DNA from: an uncultured Bacilli bacterium
Lineage (GTDB): Bacteria; Bacillota_I; Bacilli_A; RF39; UBA660
DNA length: 35,069 nucleotides
Direction: 5' to 3'
Assembly: GCA_934177995.1 (NCBI GenBank)
Contig: CAKPPW010000013.1
Coordinates: 1-35,069 of the forward strand
Shown: positions 1 through 7,434 of the stretch, piece by piece
Numbering within the stretch: the stretch's first letter is position 1
Layout: the number at the start of each line of letters is the position of its first letter
The notes under the pieces: generated by a model
Told to the model about the DNA's origin: nothing
Seen by the model: the letters and a program-made list of their open reading frames with translations, nothing else
Databases searched by the model: none
Translations under genes and position numbers: made by a program

Positions 1-131
1 TTGAAACCTGGTAAATCCATATCTACATGATAAGTATTATCTTTTTCATAGATATCACACTTCATCTTAGCTCCTTCTTCTTCAAATAAATCATCTAATG
101 CGTTATCAAAATAAAATCTTCTTGGTAACAT
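1..131 (-). CDS. hsp20: Small heat-shock protein Hsp20, N-terminal part (cut by window edge)
   Basis: ATP-independent holdase of the Hsp20/alpha-crystallin family, expected to bind unfolding proteins in the cytoplasm. The visible 43 codons read MLPRRFYFDN, an acidic stretch, then KCDIYEKDNTYHVDMDLPGF, which is the typical start of the alpha-crystallin domain in Firmicutes. The rest lies outside the window. The ATG at 129-131 follows a GAAAGGAAAG ribosome binding site. A CIRCE operator overlaps its promoter, so HrcA control is expected. A decayed second copy of this 5' region lies at 22681-22830. Confidence 0.85.
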   Translation of the reverse strand, partial: MLPRRFYFDNALDDLFEEEGAKMKCDIYEKDNTYHVDMDLPGF

Positions 132-157
132 AATTATCACTTTCCTTTCACAATTAT

Positions 158-199
158 GTTATAACACTATTTCTAGCACTTGTCAAGTAAGAGTGCTAA
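158..199 (-). promoter_or_regulatory. CIRCE operator (HrcA) over the hsp20 promoter
   Basis: The inverted repeat CTAGCACTT-N9-GAGTGCTAA (173-199) matches the CIRCE consensus TTAGCACTC-N9-GAGTGCTAA with two mismatches in one arm. On the minus strand a sigma-A promoter TTGACA (181-186), 17-bp spacer, TATAAC (158-163) has its -35 box inside the CIRCE spacer, so bound HrcA would block RNA polymerase. Confidence 0.9.
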
Positions 200-253
200 T
201 AATAGACAAAATTTTTAAATATAGAAAATATATAAACTAATTTAGTTATTGAA

Positions 254-1744
254 TCACTCTTTAATTATATCTTTTAGTGAATTTTTATATTCATTAATCT
301 TATCTTTGTATTCTTCAATTTTATCTTTTAAAGCTTGGTTTTCTTCTTCAAGATTATCATTTTTATTTTCTAATTCAGTAATAGTATCTTCATAAGATGC
401 AATTGTATTTTGATATTCCTTTTCCGTATTACTAGCTTCTATCATTCTATTTTTTAACTCTTCAATATTTTTACTACTACCATAGATAGTAATATTATAT
501 GAATAAAGTTTATCATAATTATGAAGAGTTTTTTTACTAAGATCTTTAAGTATTATTTCTTTCAATTTTTTAACATTGTTCTTATTAATGGAATTTATAA
601 ATAAGGAATCATTGTCTTGAAATTCTATCTTACTAAAGTCACTATAGTATTTAACCTCTACTTTAAAAGTATCACTAAGAGATTCATCTACTATATAGTT
701 AGTATTGTAATGATTAAGATATGATAGATTACTAGATGCGTTAATTTCTTTAACAATAGTACTTTCTTTAATATTATCAGGTGCTTTATTAACATAACTA
801 GTATTAGAAATATCAACCATAAGTAGTCCAAAGGATAGACCAAGTCCAGCAATAGAGACAATAAAACTTAAACCTAGTCTTTTAAAAGCTAGTTGTCTAT
901 TAAAGATAAAGTCTAAAACTATTTCTATTATTACTAAACATAATAAAATAGAAAAGATTAATCCTAGAGTAATGCTACTGTAGAATATTCCTCTTAATAT
1001 TAATAGAAAATTGATAAGAAGTCCTGTACATAAGAAGAAGAAAAATACTAAGACGGGTAGGGCACAACATATTACCATAAACTTAATAAAATAAATAATT
1101 ATCTTTCCTAGAATAGTAAAGAATACATTGGAGTTGTTACTAAATATTACTACTTTTTCATCAGGTATTTCCTCTTTAATATTACTAGTCTTTTTAATAA
1201 CTGTTTTATCTAGATAAATTATTTTAAATAGATAGATAAGTAAAAAGATAAAAATAACTAAATAGATTAGTTCAAGGACTAAATCAAATAAATCTTTGAT
1301 AGTATTAACAACGAAAGTATTACTAAAATTACTAACGACATTAGTAATACTATTTTGAATAAGCATAAATGGTATCTTTAATAATAGTAGTAGTATAAAG
1401 ATTAAGCTCATAACAAGTATACACTTAATAGTATCTTTAAAGGACATGGCTCTAAACATTTGATAGGTTTTATTAATTAACTCTAAAGTATTATCAATAA
1501 AATTATCAAAGTTTAATTTCTTTTTGTTAGCAAGACCTATCTCTTTAATATCATCATTAGTTAACTCTTCTAAACTACATTTAAATATTTTACAAAGAGA
1601 TAGTAATTTATCCATTTCTGGATAAGTAATACCACTTTCCCATTTAGAGACAGATTGTCTTGTAACATCTAACATATTAGCTAGTTCTTCTTGTGAAAGA
1701 TTATTTTTCTTTCTTAACATTTGGAGTTTTTCATTGAAACTCAT
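254..1744 (-). CDS. XRE-family transcriptional regulator with membrane domain
   Basis: A 496-residue protein. The N-terminus (about residues 3-60) is a clear XRE/Cro helix-turn-helix with LSQEELANMLDVTRQSVSKW, the common form of Firmicutes membrane-attached regulators. A long region with several strongly hydrophobic segments follows (roughly residues 95-320), then a soluble domain and a C-terminal coiled coil rich in E and K. I choose the ATG at 1744 because GAGGTG lies just upstream and the HTH begins directly; an upstream in-frame start would add 17 residues without a binding site. A palindrome over its promoter suggests autorepression. The ligand or signal sensed by the membrane part is unknown. 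Confidence 0.8.
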   Translation of the reverse strand: MSFNEKLQMLRKKNNLSQEELANMLDVTRQSVSKWESGITYPEMDKLLSLCKIFKCSLEELTNDDIKEIGLANKKKLNFDNFIDNTLELINKTYQMFRAMSFKDTIKCILVMSLIFILLLLLKIPFMLIQNSITNVVSNFSNTFVVNTIKDLFDLVLELIYLVIFIFLLIYLFKIIYLDKTVIKKTSNIKEEIPDEKVVIFSNNSNVFFTILGKIIIYFIKFMVICCALPVLVFFFFLCTGLLINFLLILRGIFYSSITLGLIFSILLCLVIIEIVLDFIFNRQLAFKRLGLSFIVSIAGLGLSFGLLMVDISNTSYVNKAPDNIKESTIVKEINASSNLSYLNHYNTNYIVDESLSDTFKVEVKYYSDFSKIEFQDNDSLFINSINKNNVKKLKEIILKDLSKKTLHNYDKLYSYNITIYGSSKNIEELKNRMIEASNTEKEYQNTIASYEDTITELENKNDNLEEENQALKDKIEEYKDKINEYKNSLKDIIKE

Positions 1745-1766
1745 TTTATCACCTCGAGATAATTTT

Positions 1767-1826
1767 ATAATAGAACCTTGGTTGCTATCTACCAACTATT
1801 AGTTGTTTTTTGTAAATTTTTAGTTG
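1767..1826 (-). promoter_or_regulatory. Promoter and putative auto-operator of the XRE gene
   Basis: Minus-strand TTGGTA (1790-1795), 17-bp spacer, TATTAT (1767-1772). The perfect palindrome CAACTATTAGTTG (1793-1805) overlaps the -35 box, and a further TAGTTG half-site lies at 1820-1826. This geometry fits repression by the XRE protein encoded directly downstream. Confidence 0.6.
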
Positions 1827-1844
1827 CATTTATATTTTAACATA

Positions 1845-1867
1845 GAAAAAAACTCTTTTTTAGAGCT
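1845..1867 (-). terminator. Terminator of the 1870-2478 gene
   Basis: On the minus strand AGCTC, a loop of A and T, GAGTT, then a run of seven T. The stem is short but lies directly past the stop codon. Confidence 0.6.
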
Positions 1868-1869
1868 AA

Positions 1870-2478
1870 TTATTTTTTTAATTTAACTTTGTTTTTATCT
1901 TCATTTTCCAATTTTTTATCTAAGTTAAACATCATATTGTCAACTGCTGCTAAAGGATATATACATTCTTCGATTATTTCCTGATAGCTTTTATCAAAAT
2001 TGTCTCTTGCTTTTTCAAAATGTTTATCAAGCTCTTGCTTTAGTTCTATATCGTGTTCTTGAACTAATGCATAATATTCAAATTTTAACTTATCACTTAC
2101 TTTTAGAAGACCGATGTGTTTTGGATAAAAAGCAACTAGAGTATTAATTATTTTTTTATACTCATTACTATTTTCAAAAATATTAAATTCATTAAACTCG
2201 TCCTCATCATACATTATAGGTATTTTTCTTTCTGTTAGTAATTCAAATACTTCATCATTTCCCATGTATCTAAATATTATTGGTAGTAATCCATCATTGC
2301 AAATTTTTGTGTCATAACTTTTTTCTAAAACAATATTACTAGATTCAATAGTTTTGCTTTCAGTATTCAACGTTAATTTGACTAGTGGACTGTAGCTGTC
2401 ATAATCATCACTTATAATTGCTATAAAATAATCTCCCTCTTTTATTGGCGTTTTATCATCATATTTTAAATTTCCCAT
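1870..2478 (-). CDS. Hypothetical cytoplasmic protein, 202 aa
   Basis: I do not recognise a family. The protein is acidic, has no signal peptide or membrane segment, and ends in a Lys-rich tail. The first half looks beta-rich (GDYFIAIISDDYDSYSPLVK), the second half helical with many E and K. It has its own promoter and terminator, so it is transcribed alone. The ATG at 2478 follows GAAAGGAAC. The low-complexity tail and lack of operon partners give no functional hint. Confidence 0.6.
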   Translation of the reverse strand: MGNLKYDDKTPIKEGDYFIAIISDDYDSYSPLVKLTLNTESKTIESSNIVLEKSYDTKICNDGLLPIIFRYMGNDEVFELLTERKIPIMYDEDEFNEFNIFENSNEYKKIINTLVAFYPKHIGLLKVSDKLKFEYYALVQEHDIELKQELDKHFEKARDNFDKSYQEIIEECIYPLAAVDNMMFNLDKKLENEDKNKVKLKK

Positions 2479-2505
2479 ATTTATAAGTTCCTTTCTTTTG
2501 GCCTT

Positions 2506-2534
2506 ACTATAACATAAACTAATATAAATATCAA
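2506..2534 (-). promoter_or_regulatory. Sigma-A promoter of the 1870-2478 gene
   Basis: Minus-strand TTGATA (2529-2534), 17-bp spacer, TATAGT (2506-2511), about 28 bp before the start codon. Confidence 0.65.
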
Positions 2535-2535
2535 A

Positions 2536-2561
2536 AGAAAAAAGCTCCTTTTTTGAAGCTT
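2536..2561 (-). terminator. Terminator of the lipoprotein gene
   Basis: Minus-strand AGCTTC, A6 loop, GGAGCT followed by TTTTTT. It begins at the stop codon. Confidence 0.7.
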
Positions 2562-3018
2562 ATTTACAAGTAGCACCAAGTTGTTCATATAGACTTTTGA
2601 CACTACTTAGTTTTACTTTACCATCATTTATTAACTGACTATTAGCTGAATCGATTTCTATTAACTTACTAGTATCAATCTTAGCATAGTTAATATCAAC
2701 AGTAGAAACTAATTTGTTATTATCAACAGTAACATTATAAGTATAATACTTAATATCTTTATATGGTTTGTAAATGTTTTCAATTTGTTCCTTATAAGTA
2801 TTAAGGGTAGTAGTATCATCAGTTTCAATAGATTCTTCACTTTGAACTCTGTTTACATAATCACCACTATAAGTAACTTTATAATTTAGATTAGTTTTCA
2901 TTCCACTTTGATTCATAGTTCTAGTACAAGTCATAGTTTTTTCTTCACTAGATGAACATCCGGTTACTAAGAATACTACTAACATAGTAACTGCCAAAAA
3001 TAAATATTTTCTTTTCAT
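2560..3018 (-). CDS. Small lipoprotein, possibly DUF1307/YehR-like
   Basis: A 152-residue exported lipoprotein. The signal peptide MKRKYLFLAVTMLVVFLVTGC ends in the lipobox LVTGC, so Cys21 should be lipidated and the protein held on the outer face of the membrane. The mature part has two further cysteines (near the start of the mature domain and three residues from the end) that could form a disulfide. The layout, a short linker then a beta-rich domain starting with a threonine-containing CTRTMNQSGMKTNLNYKV strand, resembles DUF1307 lipoproteins, but I am not sure. The start has AGGAGG 9 bases upstream. Function unknown. Confidence 0.75.
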   Translation of the reverse strand: MKRKYLFLAVTMLVVFLVTGCSSSEEKTMTCTRTMNQSGMKTNLNYKVTYSGDYVNRVQSEESIETDDTTTLNTYKEQIENIYKPYKDIKYYTYNVTVDNNKLVSTVDINYAKIDTSKLIEIDSANSQLINDGKVKLSSVKSLYEQLGATCK

Positions 3019-3132
3019 ATCTTTTTCCTCCTAGTATTACTTTATCATAAAAATATTAGCTTTACCACCACCTTTCACATCTTTCGACAAATTAATACCA
3101 TAATTATTGTTATGTTAATATTGGTGATGATA

Positions 3133-3582
3133 ATGAGTAAGAAATTTATATTTTCTTTAATAGTAGCAATAGTTAGTGGAGCGGTGATTGGACATACTAT
3201 GTTTGAAAAATTTACTAAAGAGGAACAAGCTGTTTTTAATTATAAGAGTCCTATCTATTTTTTAAGAGAGGGAGTCTATGATAATTTGGAGTATGCCCTA
3301 GATAGTGCTAATAAGTTTGATACTAAAATTATAGTAAAAGATAAAGCTAAATATTACCTTTATCTAGCTATTTCTAAAAGTGAAGATAATTTAGCTAGTA
3401 TTAAAAAGATTTATAATGATAAAAACTTAGTAGTAGAGACTAAAAATATTAATAATGAAAGTTTTGTAACTGCTCTTGAACAGATGGAGAATTTGTTTAA
3501 GAAAGCTTCTAGTAATGAAGAAAAATTAACTATTGAAAAAGTAATCCTAGCTAATTATGAAGAATTAGTTTTAAAGAATTAG
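3133..3582 (+). CDS. Membrane-anchored SPOR-like protein, probable SpoIIB counterpart
   Basis: A 149-residue protein with one N-terminal membrane segment (KFIFSLIVAIVSGAVIGHTM) and an extracytoplasmic domain. The domain has the beta-alpha-beta pattern of SPOR-like peptidoglycan-binding domains (GVYDNLEYALDSANKF, then YYLYLAISKSEDNLASIKKIY). It lies directly upstream of radC, where Bacillus has spoIIB, a septal-peptidoglycan protein acting at engulfment. Position and fold suggest a shortened SpoIIB, but the identification rests mainly on synteny. I start at the ATG at 3133 because GGTGAT lies just upstream; the ATG at 3112 would add seven residues without a binding site. Confidence 0.5.
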   Translation: MSKKFIFSLIVAIVSGAVIGHTMFEKFTKEEQAVFNYKSPIYFLREGVYDNLEYALDSANKFDTKIIVKDKAKYYLYLAISKSEDNLASIKKIYNDKNLVVETKNINNESFVTALEQMENLFKKASSNEEKLTIEKVILANYEELVLKN

Positions 3583-3631
3583 AGGATAAAACTAATATTT
3601 GCTGTTTATAATTAAGGTAGGAGGAAAAAAG

Positions 3632-4312
3632 ATGAAAGTTAAAGAAATACCAAGTAATGAAAGACCAAGGGAAAAGTTAGAGTCTTATGGACCTAGTAAT
3701 TTATCAACATCTGATTTATTATCTATCATTTTAGCTAGTGGACTAAAGGGAAAGAATGTAACAGAACTTTCTTTTGAATTATTATCTAAGGTGGATAGTG
3801 TTAAAGATTTAACAAGTCTTGATTTAAAAGAGATATGTAAGATAAAAGGAATAGGAAAAGCTAAGGCAACTACTTTACTAGCAGCTATAGAACTTGGTAA
3901 GCGAATATATTTATTACCGGATACTAAGAAAGTAAAATTAGTAACAGCAGAGGATGTTTTCTCTTATAGTAAGTATTTATTTTATGGGAAAAAACAAGAG
4001 TGCTTTTATTGCCTATATGTTGATAAACTTAGAAACTTGATTACTGCTAAACTTTTGTTTATGGGTACAATGGAGAGAAGTAGTGTTCATCCAAGAGAAA
4101 TATTTAAGGAAGCTTATAAAGTGTCTGCTACTGGTATTATTTGTATTCATAATCATCCATCAGGTGTATTACTACCTAGTAAGAAAGATATAGAGTTTAC
4201 AAACGATTTAGTAAAATTAGGTGATTTTCATGGAATATATATACTTGATCATTTAATTGTAAATGAGAATAAATATTTTAGTTTTGTTGAAAATAGAAAT
4301 AAGAATAATTGA
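3632..4312 (+). CDS. radC: RadC-family JAB1/MPN protein
   Basis: A 226-residue RadC protein. The N-terminal UPF0758 helical region includes a helix-hairpin-helix (ICKIKGIGKAKATTLLAAIE). The C-terminal MPN+/JAMM metalloprotease-like domain carries HNHPSG (about 173-178) with the downstream Asp (186) and an upstream Glu in HPREIF, so all zinc ligands are present. Despite the historical name, no DNA repair function is established for the family. An upstream in-frame start lacks a binding site, whereas AGGAGG precedes the chosen ATG. It lies between the SpoIIB-like gene and mreC, as in Bacillus, but without maf and mreB. Confidence 0.92.
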   Translation: MKVKEIPSNERPREKLESYGPSNLSTSDLLSIILASGLKGKNVTELSFELLSKVDSVKDLTSLDLKEICKIKGIGKAKATTLLAAIELGKRIYLLPDTKKVKLVTAEDVFSYSKYLFYGKKQECFYCLYVDKLRNLITAKLLFMGTMERSSVHPREIFKEAYKVSATGIICIHNHPSGVLLPSKKDIEFTNDLVKLGDFHGIYILDHLIVNENKYFSFVENRNKNN

Positions 4313-4363
4313 AAAAAAGAAGAGATTTAGGTATACTAGATAAGGAAAGAAAGGAAGATAGGT

Positions 4364-5158
4364 ATGTATCAGAAGAAGAAAAAAAGAAAAAAAATAATAA
4401 TAGTTTTTTGTGTTATATTCATATCATTTTTCCTTCTATTTTATTCATTATCATCTAATAGAAAAATAGGGGTTATAGAAGGATTCTTTAAAGATGGAGC
4501 TGTTACAATATCTAAGATTGTAATGACGCCATTTACTACTTTAAATAAAGAAAAAGATAAAGATGCTAGTAAGAGTTATTTAATTCAGAAAAATATTAAT
4601 GTTCACTTAGAAGAGGAAATAGAACAGTTAAGGGATACACTTGCCTTAAATCAAACTTTAACTGGTTATGAGATTGTTAATGCTACTGTTGTAAATAGAA
4701 ATAAGAGTTATTGGTATCAAACTCTTACTATTGATAAAGGTAAAGCTGACGGTTTGGGTGAAAATATGGTGGTTATTACTAAGAATGGTTTAATTGGTAA
4801 GTTAGAGAAAGTGACTAATAAGTCTGCTACAGTTAAACTTATTACAGCTAATGATGTTAATAATAAAGTATCCGTAGCTATTACTACTTCAAATGGAGAA
4901 ACCAATGCTATCTTAAGTGGCTATGATAAGAAGAAAAATGAGATATTAGTTAGTGGAGTAGATAGTAATATTGATATTAAGAAAGATGATTCAGTAACAA
5001 CTAGTGGCTTAGGTGGGATGTTTCCAAGAGGAATTTATATTGGGAAAGTAGAATCTATCTCCACTGACAAATATGGTCTTAGTAAAACATTAGCTATTAA
5101 GACTAACCAAAACTTTAATAGTATTCATTATGTAACAGTCTTAAAAGGAGAGAAGTAG
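4364..5158 (+). CDS. mreC: Rod shape-determining protein MreC
   Basis: A 264-residue bitopic membrane protein of the elongasome. A very basic cytoplasmic start (MYQKKKKRKK) is followed by one membrane segment (about 11-29), a coiled coil (about 65-95, HLEEEIEQLRDTL), then the beta-rich MreC domain with the family pattern VVNRNKSYWYQTLTIDKGKADGL and GLGGMFPRGIYIGKV. MreC links peptidoglycan synthases to MreD and RodA. mreB is not next to it, unlike in most Bacilli; it may be elsewhere in the genome. mreD follows two bases after the stop. Confidence 0.93.
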   Translation: MYQKKKKRKKIIIVFCVIFISFFLLFYSLSSNRKIGVIEGFFKDGAVTISKIVMTPFTTLNKEKDKDASKSYLIQKNINVHLEEEIEQLRDTLALNQTLTGYEIVNATVVNRNKSYWYQTLTIDKGKADGLGENMVVITKNGLIGKLEKVTNKSATVKLITANDVNNKVSVAITTSNGETNAILSGYDKKKNEILVSGVDSNIDIKKDDSVTTSGLGGMFPRGIYIGKVESISTDKYGLSKTLAIKTNQNFNSIHYVTVLKGEK

Positions 5159-5160
5159 TT

Positions 5161-5661
5161 ATGTTCTTTGTTTATTTAACTTTAATTATTTCTTTTCTCT
5201 TAGATGGAGTTTTATCAAATTATCTAGACTATATGCTAGGAGATATTACCTTATTTAATCCTTTATTAACAATAGTTGCCCTACTAGTTATTTATCCCTT
5301 TTTTAAAAAAGATGAGAATAAGTATTTAATTATATCTTTTATAGTTGGTTTTTTATATGATTTATTCTATACTAACTTACTATTTACGAATGCTATTCTT
5401 TTCTTACTACTAGCAATTATTTATAAATATTTATATAAGAAGTTGGAGGTTAATATCTTAACAACGGCTTTTTCTATCTGTTTAATTATTGCCATTTATG
5501 AAATTGTTTTATCTTTCTTATTATTTATCTTTAATATAGTACCTGTTACTACTAGTGAAGTTTTCTATTTGATAGTACATAGTCTAATTCTAAATGTTAT
5601 TTATGGTGATATATTGTATTTAATTTCTAGAAGAACTAAACGCAAAAGACGTCTAAATTAG
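5161..5661 (+). CDS. mreD: Rod shape-determining protein MreD
   Basis: A 166-residue protein with five or six hydrophobic segments and a basic C-terminus (RRTKRKRRLN). Sequence similarity within MreD is low, but size, hydropathy and tight coupling to mreC (2-base gap, ribosome binding site inside the mreC 3' end) support the call. A terminator overlaps the stop codon, which separates radC-mreCD from the spoIVF genes. Confidence 0.88.
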   Translation: MFFVYLTLIISFLLDGVLSNYLDYMLGDITLFNPLLTIVALLVIYPFFKKDENKYLIISFIVGFLYDLFYTNLLFTNAILFLLLAIIYKYLYKKLEVNILTTAFSICLIIAIYEIVLSFLLFIFNIVPVTTSEVFYLIVHSLILNVIYGDILYLISRRTKRKRRLN

Positions 5662-5676
5662 TCTTTTCTTTTTTTT
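5644..5676 (+). terminator. Terminator after mreD
   Basis: AAAAGAC (5644-5650) pairs with GTCTTTT (5661-5667) around a 10-base loop holding the mreD stop, followed by a T-rich run. Confidence 0.75.
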
Positions 5677-5685
5677 ATCTTTTTA

Positions 5686-5693
5686 CATATACT
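5686..5693 (+). promoter_or_regulatory. Possible sigma-E-type -10 element for spoIVFAB
   Basis: CATATACT matches the mother-cell sigma-E -10 consensus CATAYAHT, and spoIVFAB is sigma-E-controlled in Bacillus. No convincing -35 is visible (the region is the T-tail of the mreD terminator), and the implied leader is very short, so this is tentative. Confidence 0.3.
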
Positions 5694-5709
5694 TTACTAG
5701 GTGACGATA

Positions 5710-6300
5710 ATGGTTGAATCAAAGTTTTATAAAGATAATAAATCTAGTAAAAGTAAAAACAATCTTTTTAAAAATATAGTTCTAAGAGTCTTAATAACGA
5801 TTATAGTAACACTTATTTTACTTATAGGTTTTAAGATGAATAGTAATTTCAAGAAGACTTTTTATCATTATGTTTATGAAGAAAATTTCCCTTTTTCCGT
5901 AGTTAAAAACTTTTTGCAGGAGAAGTTTGGAACTAGTTTAACCTTTGATAAAATAGTGACTGATGAAGAGGTTTTTAATGAAAAGTTATCTTATAAAGAC
6001 AAGAGTCTATATCATGATGGGGTTAAGCTAACGGTTAGCAGTGAATATATGATTCCATCACTTGAAAGTGGAATAGTAGTATATATTGGTGAAAAAGAAA
6101 ATTATAAGCAGGTAGTTATTGTTCAACAGATGAATGGAGTAGATGTTTGGTATGGAAATATTAAGCAAGCAAATGTTAAACTTTATGATTATGTAGAGAA
6201 GGGTTCTTTAATAGGACAAGTTGATAATAAAACTTTATATTTAGTATTTCAAAAGGAAGGGAAATTTGTAGATTATCAAAGCTATCTTGCAAAGAGTTAA
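5710..6300 (+). CDS. spoIVFA: Stage IV sporulation protein FA-like (degenerate M23)
   Basis: A 196-residue bitopic protein: basic cytoplasmic tail, one membrane segment (about 25-45), and a C-terminal LytM/M23-fold domain with IPSLESGIVVYIGEKENYKQ and VWYGNIKQANVKLYDYVEKG. The zinc-binding His/Asp motifs of active M23 peptidases are missing, as in Bacillus SpoIVFA, which holds and regulates the SpoIVFB protease rather than cutting peptidoglycan. The next gene is SpoIVFB, overlapping by 14 bases. I place the start at the ATG at 5710, preceded by GGTGA; a GTG at 5701 is the alternative. The family call depends strongly on gene order. Confidence 0.75.
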   Translation: MVESKFYKDNKSSKSKNNLFKNIVLRVLITIIVTLILLIGFKMNSNFKKTFYHYVYEENFPFSVVKNFLQEKFGTSLTFDKIVTDEEVFNEKLSYKDKSLYHDGVKLTVSSEYMIPSLESGIVVYIGEKENYKQVVIVQQMNGVDVWYGNIKQANVKLYDYVEKGSLIGQVDNKTLYLVFQKEGKFVDYQSYLAKS

Positions 6301-7051
6301 GTTTCATAAGTCTTGTTTATTATTTCTTTTCATAGCCGTTATAACAGGGCAGTTTTATTTAATTTTACTTTCTTTTTTATTGTTATTTGTTCATGAATGT
6401 GGTCATTTCTTTACCGCTTGTCTTTTTAAATGGGATGCTAAGGAAATAACTTTTTATCCTTTTGGGGGTATTGCTAAGTTTTCCTCTTCTATTAATTGTC
6501 CTATAATAGAAGAATTATTAGTCCTTATTATGGGACCAGTTACACAGTGTGCTTTCTATCTGCTTTTTAAGAGTTTTCTTACTACATCTTATCAGTTAAA
6601 ACTACTAACGCTTGTTCATTATAATATTTTAGTTTTTAATCTATTACCAATTTATCCTTTAGATGGTGGAAGAATAATAGAAGTGTTTCTTTGTTATTTT
6701 ATCGCTTATCAAGATAGTTATAAGGTTACCTTCTTTATTTCTTATTTAACTTTAGCAGGAATTTTTTTATTCTTTTTAATTTACCCTAGTACTTATTTTT
6801 TATTGATGTTTATTTTAATACTTTTAAGACTTATAAAAGAAAAAAAGTACTTAAAGTATTATTATGAAAGATTTTTCTTAGAAAGGTATTTAAAAAGATT
6901 AGTCTATAAAAAAAGAAAGATTGTTAAAAGTGATAAAAAGTTTAGAAGAGAGTACTCACATATTATTAAAAGAGGTAATTGGTATCAAGATGAACAGGAT
7001 TATTTAAAAGATAAATATGTTAATAGAAAAAACACTAAGTCTAATCTTTAG
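6287..7051 (+). CDS. spoIVFB: Stage IV sporulation intramembrane metalloprotease SpoIVFB
   Basis: A site-2-protease (M50) that in Bacillus cleaves pro-sigma-K in the mother cell. The zinc motif HECGH (residues 36-40) lies in an early membrane helix, and the third ligand Asp126 is in LLPIYPLDGGR. FYPFGGIAKF and LVLIMGPVTQ are also typical of SpoIVFB. There are about six hydrophobic segments, then a basic tail; the CBS domain of the Bacillus protein is not evident, and the protein is shorter (254 versus about 288 residues). The start is TTG at 6287, overlapping spoIVFA by 14 bases; no ATG is near. The stop codon sits inside the terminator hairpin. Confidence 0.9.
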   Translation: MQRVKFHKSCLLFLFIAVITGQFYLILLSFLLLFVHECGHFFTACLFKWDAKEITFYPFGGIAKFSSSINCPIIEELLVLIMGPVTQCAFYLLFKSFLTTSYQLKLLTLVHYNILVFNLLPIYPLDGGRIIEVFLCYFIAYQDSYKVTFFISYLTLAGIFLFFLIYPSTYFLLMFILILLRLIKEKKYLKYYYERFFLERYLKRLVYKKRKIVKSDKKFRREYSHIIKRGNWYQDEQDYLKDKYVNRKNTKSNL

Positions 7052-7065
7052 AAATAGTGTTTTTC
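7027..7065 (+). terminator. Terminator of spoIVFB
   Basis: AACACTA (7031-7037) pairs with TAGTGTT (7055-7061), and an inner stem TCTAA/TTAGA forms around the spoIVFB stop codon. A T-run follows. Confidence 0.85.
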
Positions 7066-7068
7066 TTT

Positions 7069-7196
7069 CAACATTTGTTGATTCGGATGCTAGTCATAAA
7101 TTATGGAAAGCATCTGATTGCCTAAATCAAATGTATCCCTTAGATGAGACTTTTCTCATCTGTTTATAAGTTACTATTAAATTTAGTTGATAGCAA
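7069..7196 (-). other. Remnant antitoxin half-unit (unit 0)
   Basis: This contains a CAACA/TGTTG hairpin remnant (7069-7080), the GGAAAGCATCTGAT... AAATGTATCC hairpin (7105-7138), an extra perfect hairpin AGATGAGA/TCTCATCT (7142-7161), and a degenerate minus-strand promoter TTGCTA (7191-7196), 17 bp, TAACTT (7168-7173). No toxin frame remains; the left side abuts the spoIVFB terminator. Confidence 0.55.
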
Positions 7197-7258
7197 TAGA
7201 TTTATTTTTATTAAATAAAATTTATATTTTTCTCGTACTATATTTTTAGCTTGTTCTA

Positions 7259-7287
7259 TTGATATATACTAATTAGTTTGCTACTAT
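7259..7287 (+). promoter_or_regulatory. Promoter of toxin unit 1
   Basis: TTGATA (7259-7264), 17-bp spacer, TACTAT (7282-7287). The predicted transcript begins near 7294, exactly where the GGATACATTTG leader repeat starts. The same promoter recurs in unit 2. Confidence 0.7.
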
Positions 7288-7293
7288 TAATTC

Positions 7294-7345
7294 GGATACA
7301 TTTGAAATATCAGATGCTTTCCCTTCTAATTAATAAATAGAAGGG
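7294..7345 (+). promoter_or_regulatory. Toxin 1 leader: 3'-end-complementary segment and RBS-masking hairpin
   Basis: GGATACATTTG...ATCAGATG (7294-7316) is complementary to the mRNA's own 3' hairpin at 7486-7518. Next, CCCTTCT (7321-7327) pairs with AGAAGGG (7339-7345), which covers the ribosome binding site just before the toxin ATG. Both features would keep the full-length mRNA untranslated, as in hok, TxpA/BsrG and AapA type I toxins. Confidence 0.65.
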
Positions 7346-7356
7346 TGGTGATACTT

Positions 7357-7434
7357 ATGACAAAAAGAGAAATCTCTTTATACATCATAATAGTTCTCCA
7401 ATTTATAGTGGTATTTATACTACTTTTTAAATAA
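7357..7434 (+). CDS. Putative type I toxin peptide 1 (25 aa)
   Basis: A 25-residue peptide that starts MTKRE, continues with a hydrophobic stretch of about 19 residues (I, L, V, F and Y rich) and ends in FK. This is one membrane helix with a charged N-terminus, typical of pore-forming or membrane-stressing type I toxins. It has its own promoter, ribosome binding site (AAGGGTGGTG) and terminator, and an antisense RNA converges on its 3' end. Unit 2 keeps the length and the MTKRE start while the helix diverges, so the frame is under selection. I do not recognise the peptide as a named family (not Fst/Ldr, TxpA or holin-like by sequence). It is below usual gene-calling cut-offs. Confidence 0.7.
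   Translation: MTKREISLYIIIVLQFIVVFILLFK

Noticed and set aside
3566..3595. Hairpin TTAGTTTT/AAAACTAA between the SpoIIB-like gene and radC as a terminator.
   Set aside because: No T-run follows on the plus strand and the genes appear co-transcribed; it may be chance in AT-rich DNA.
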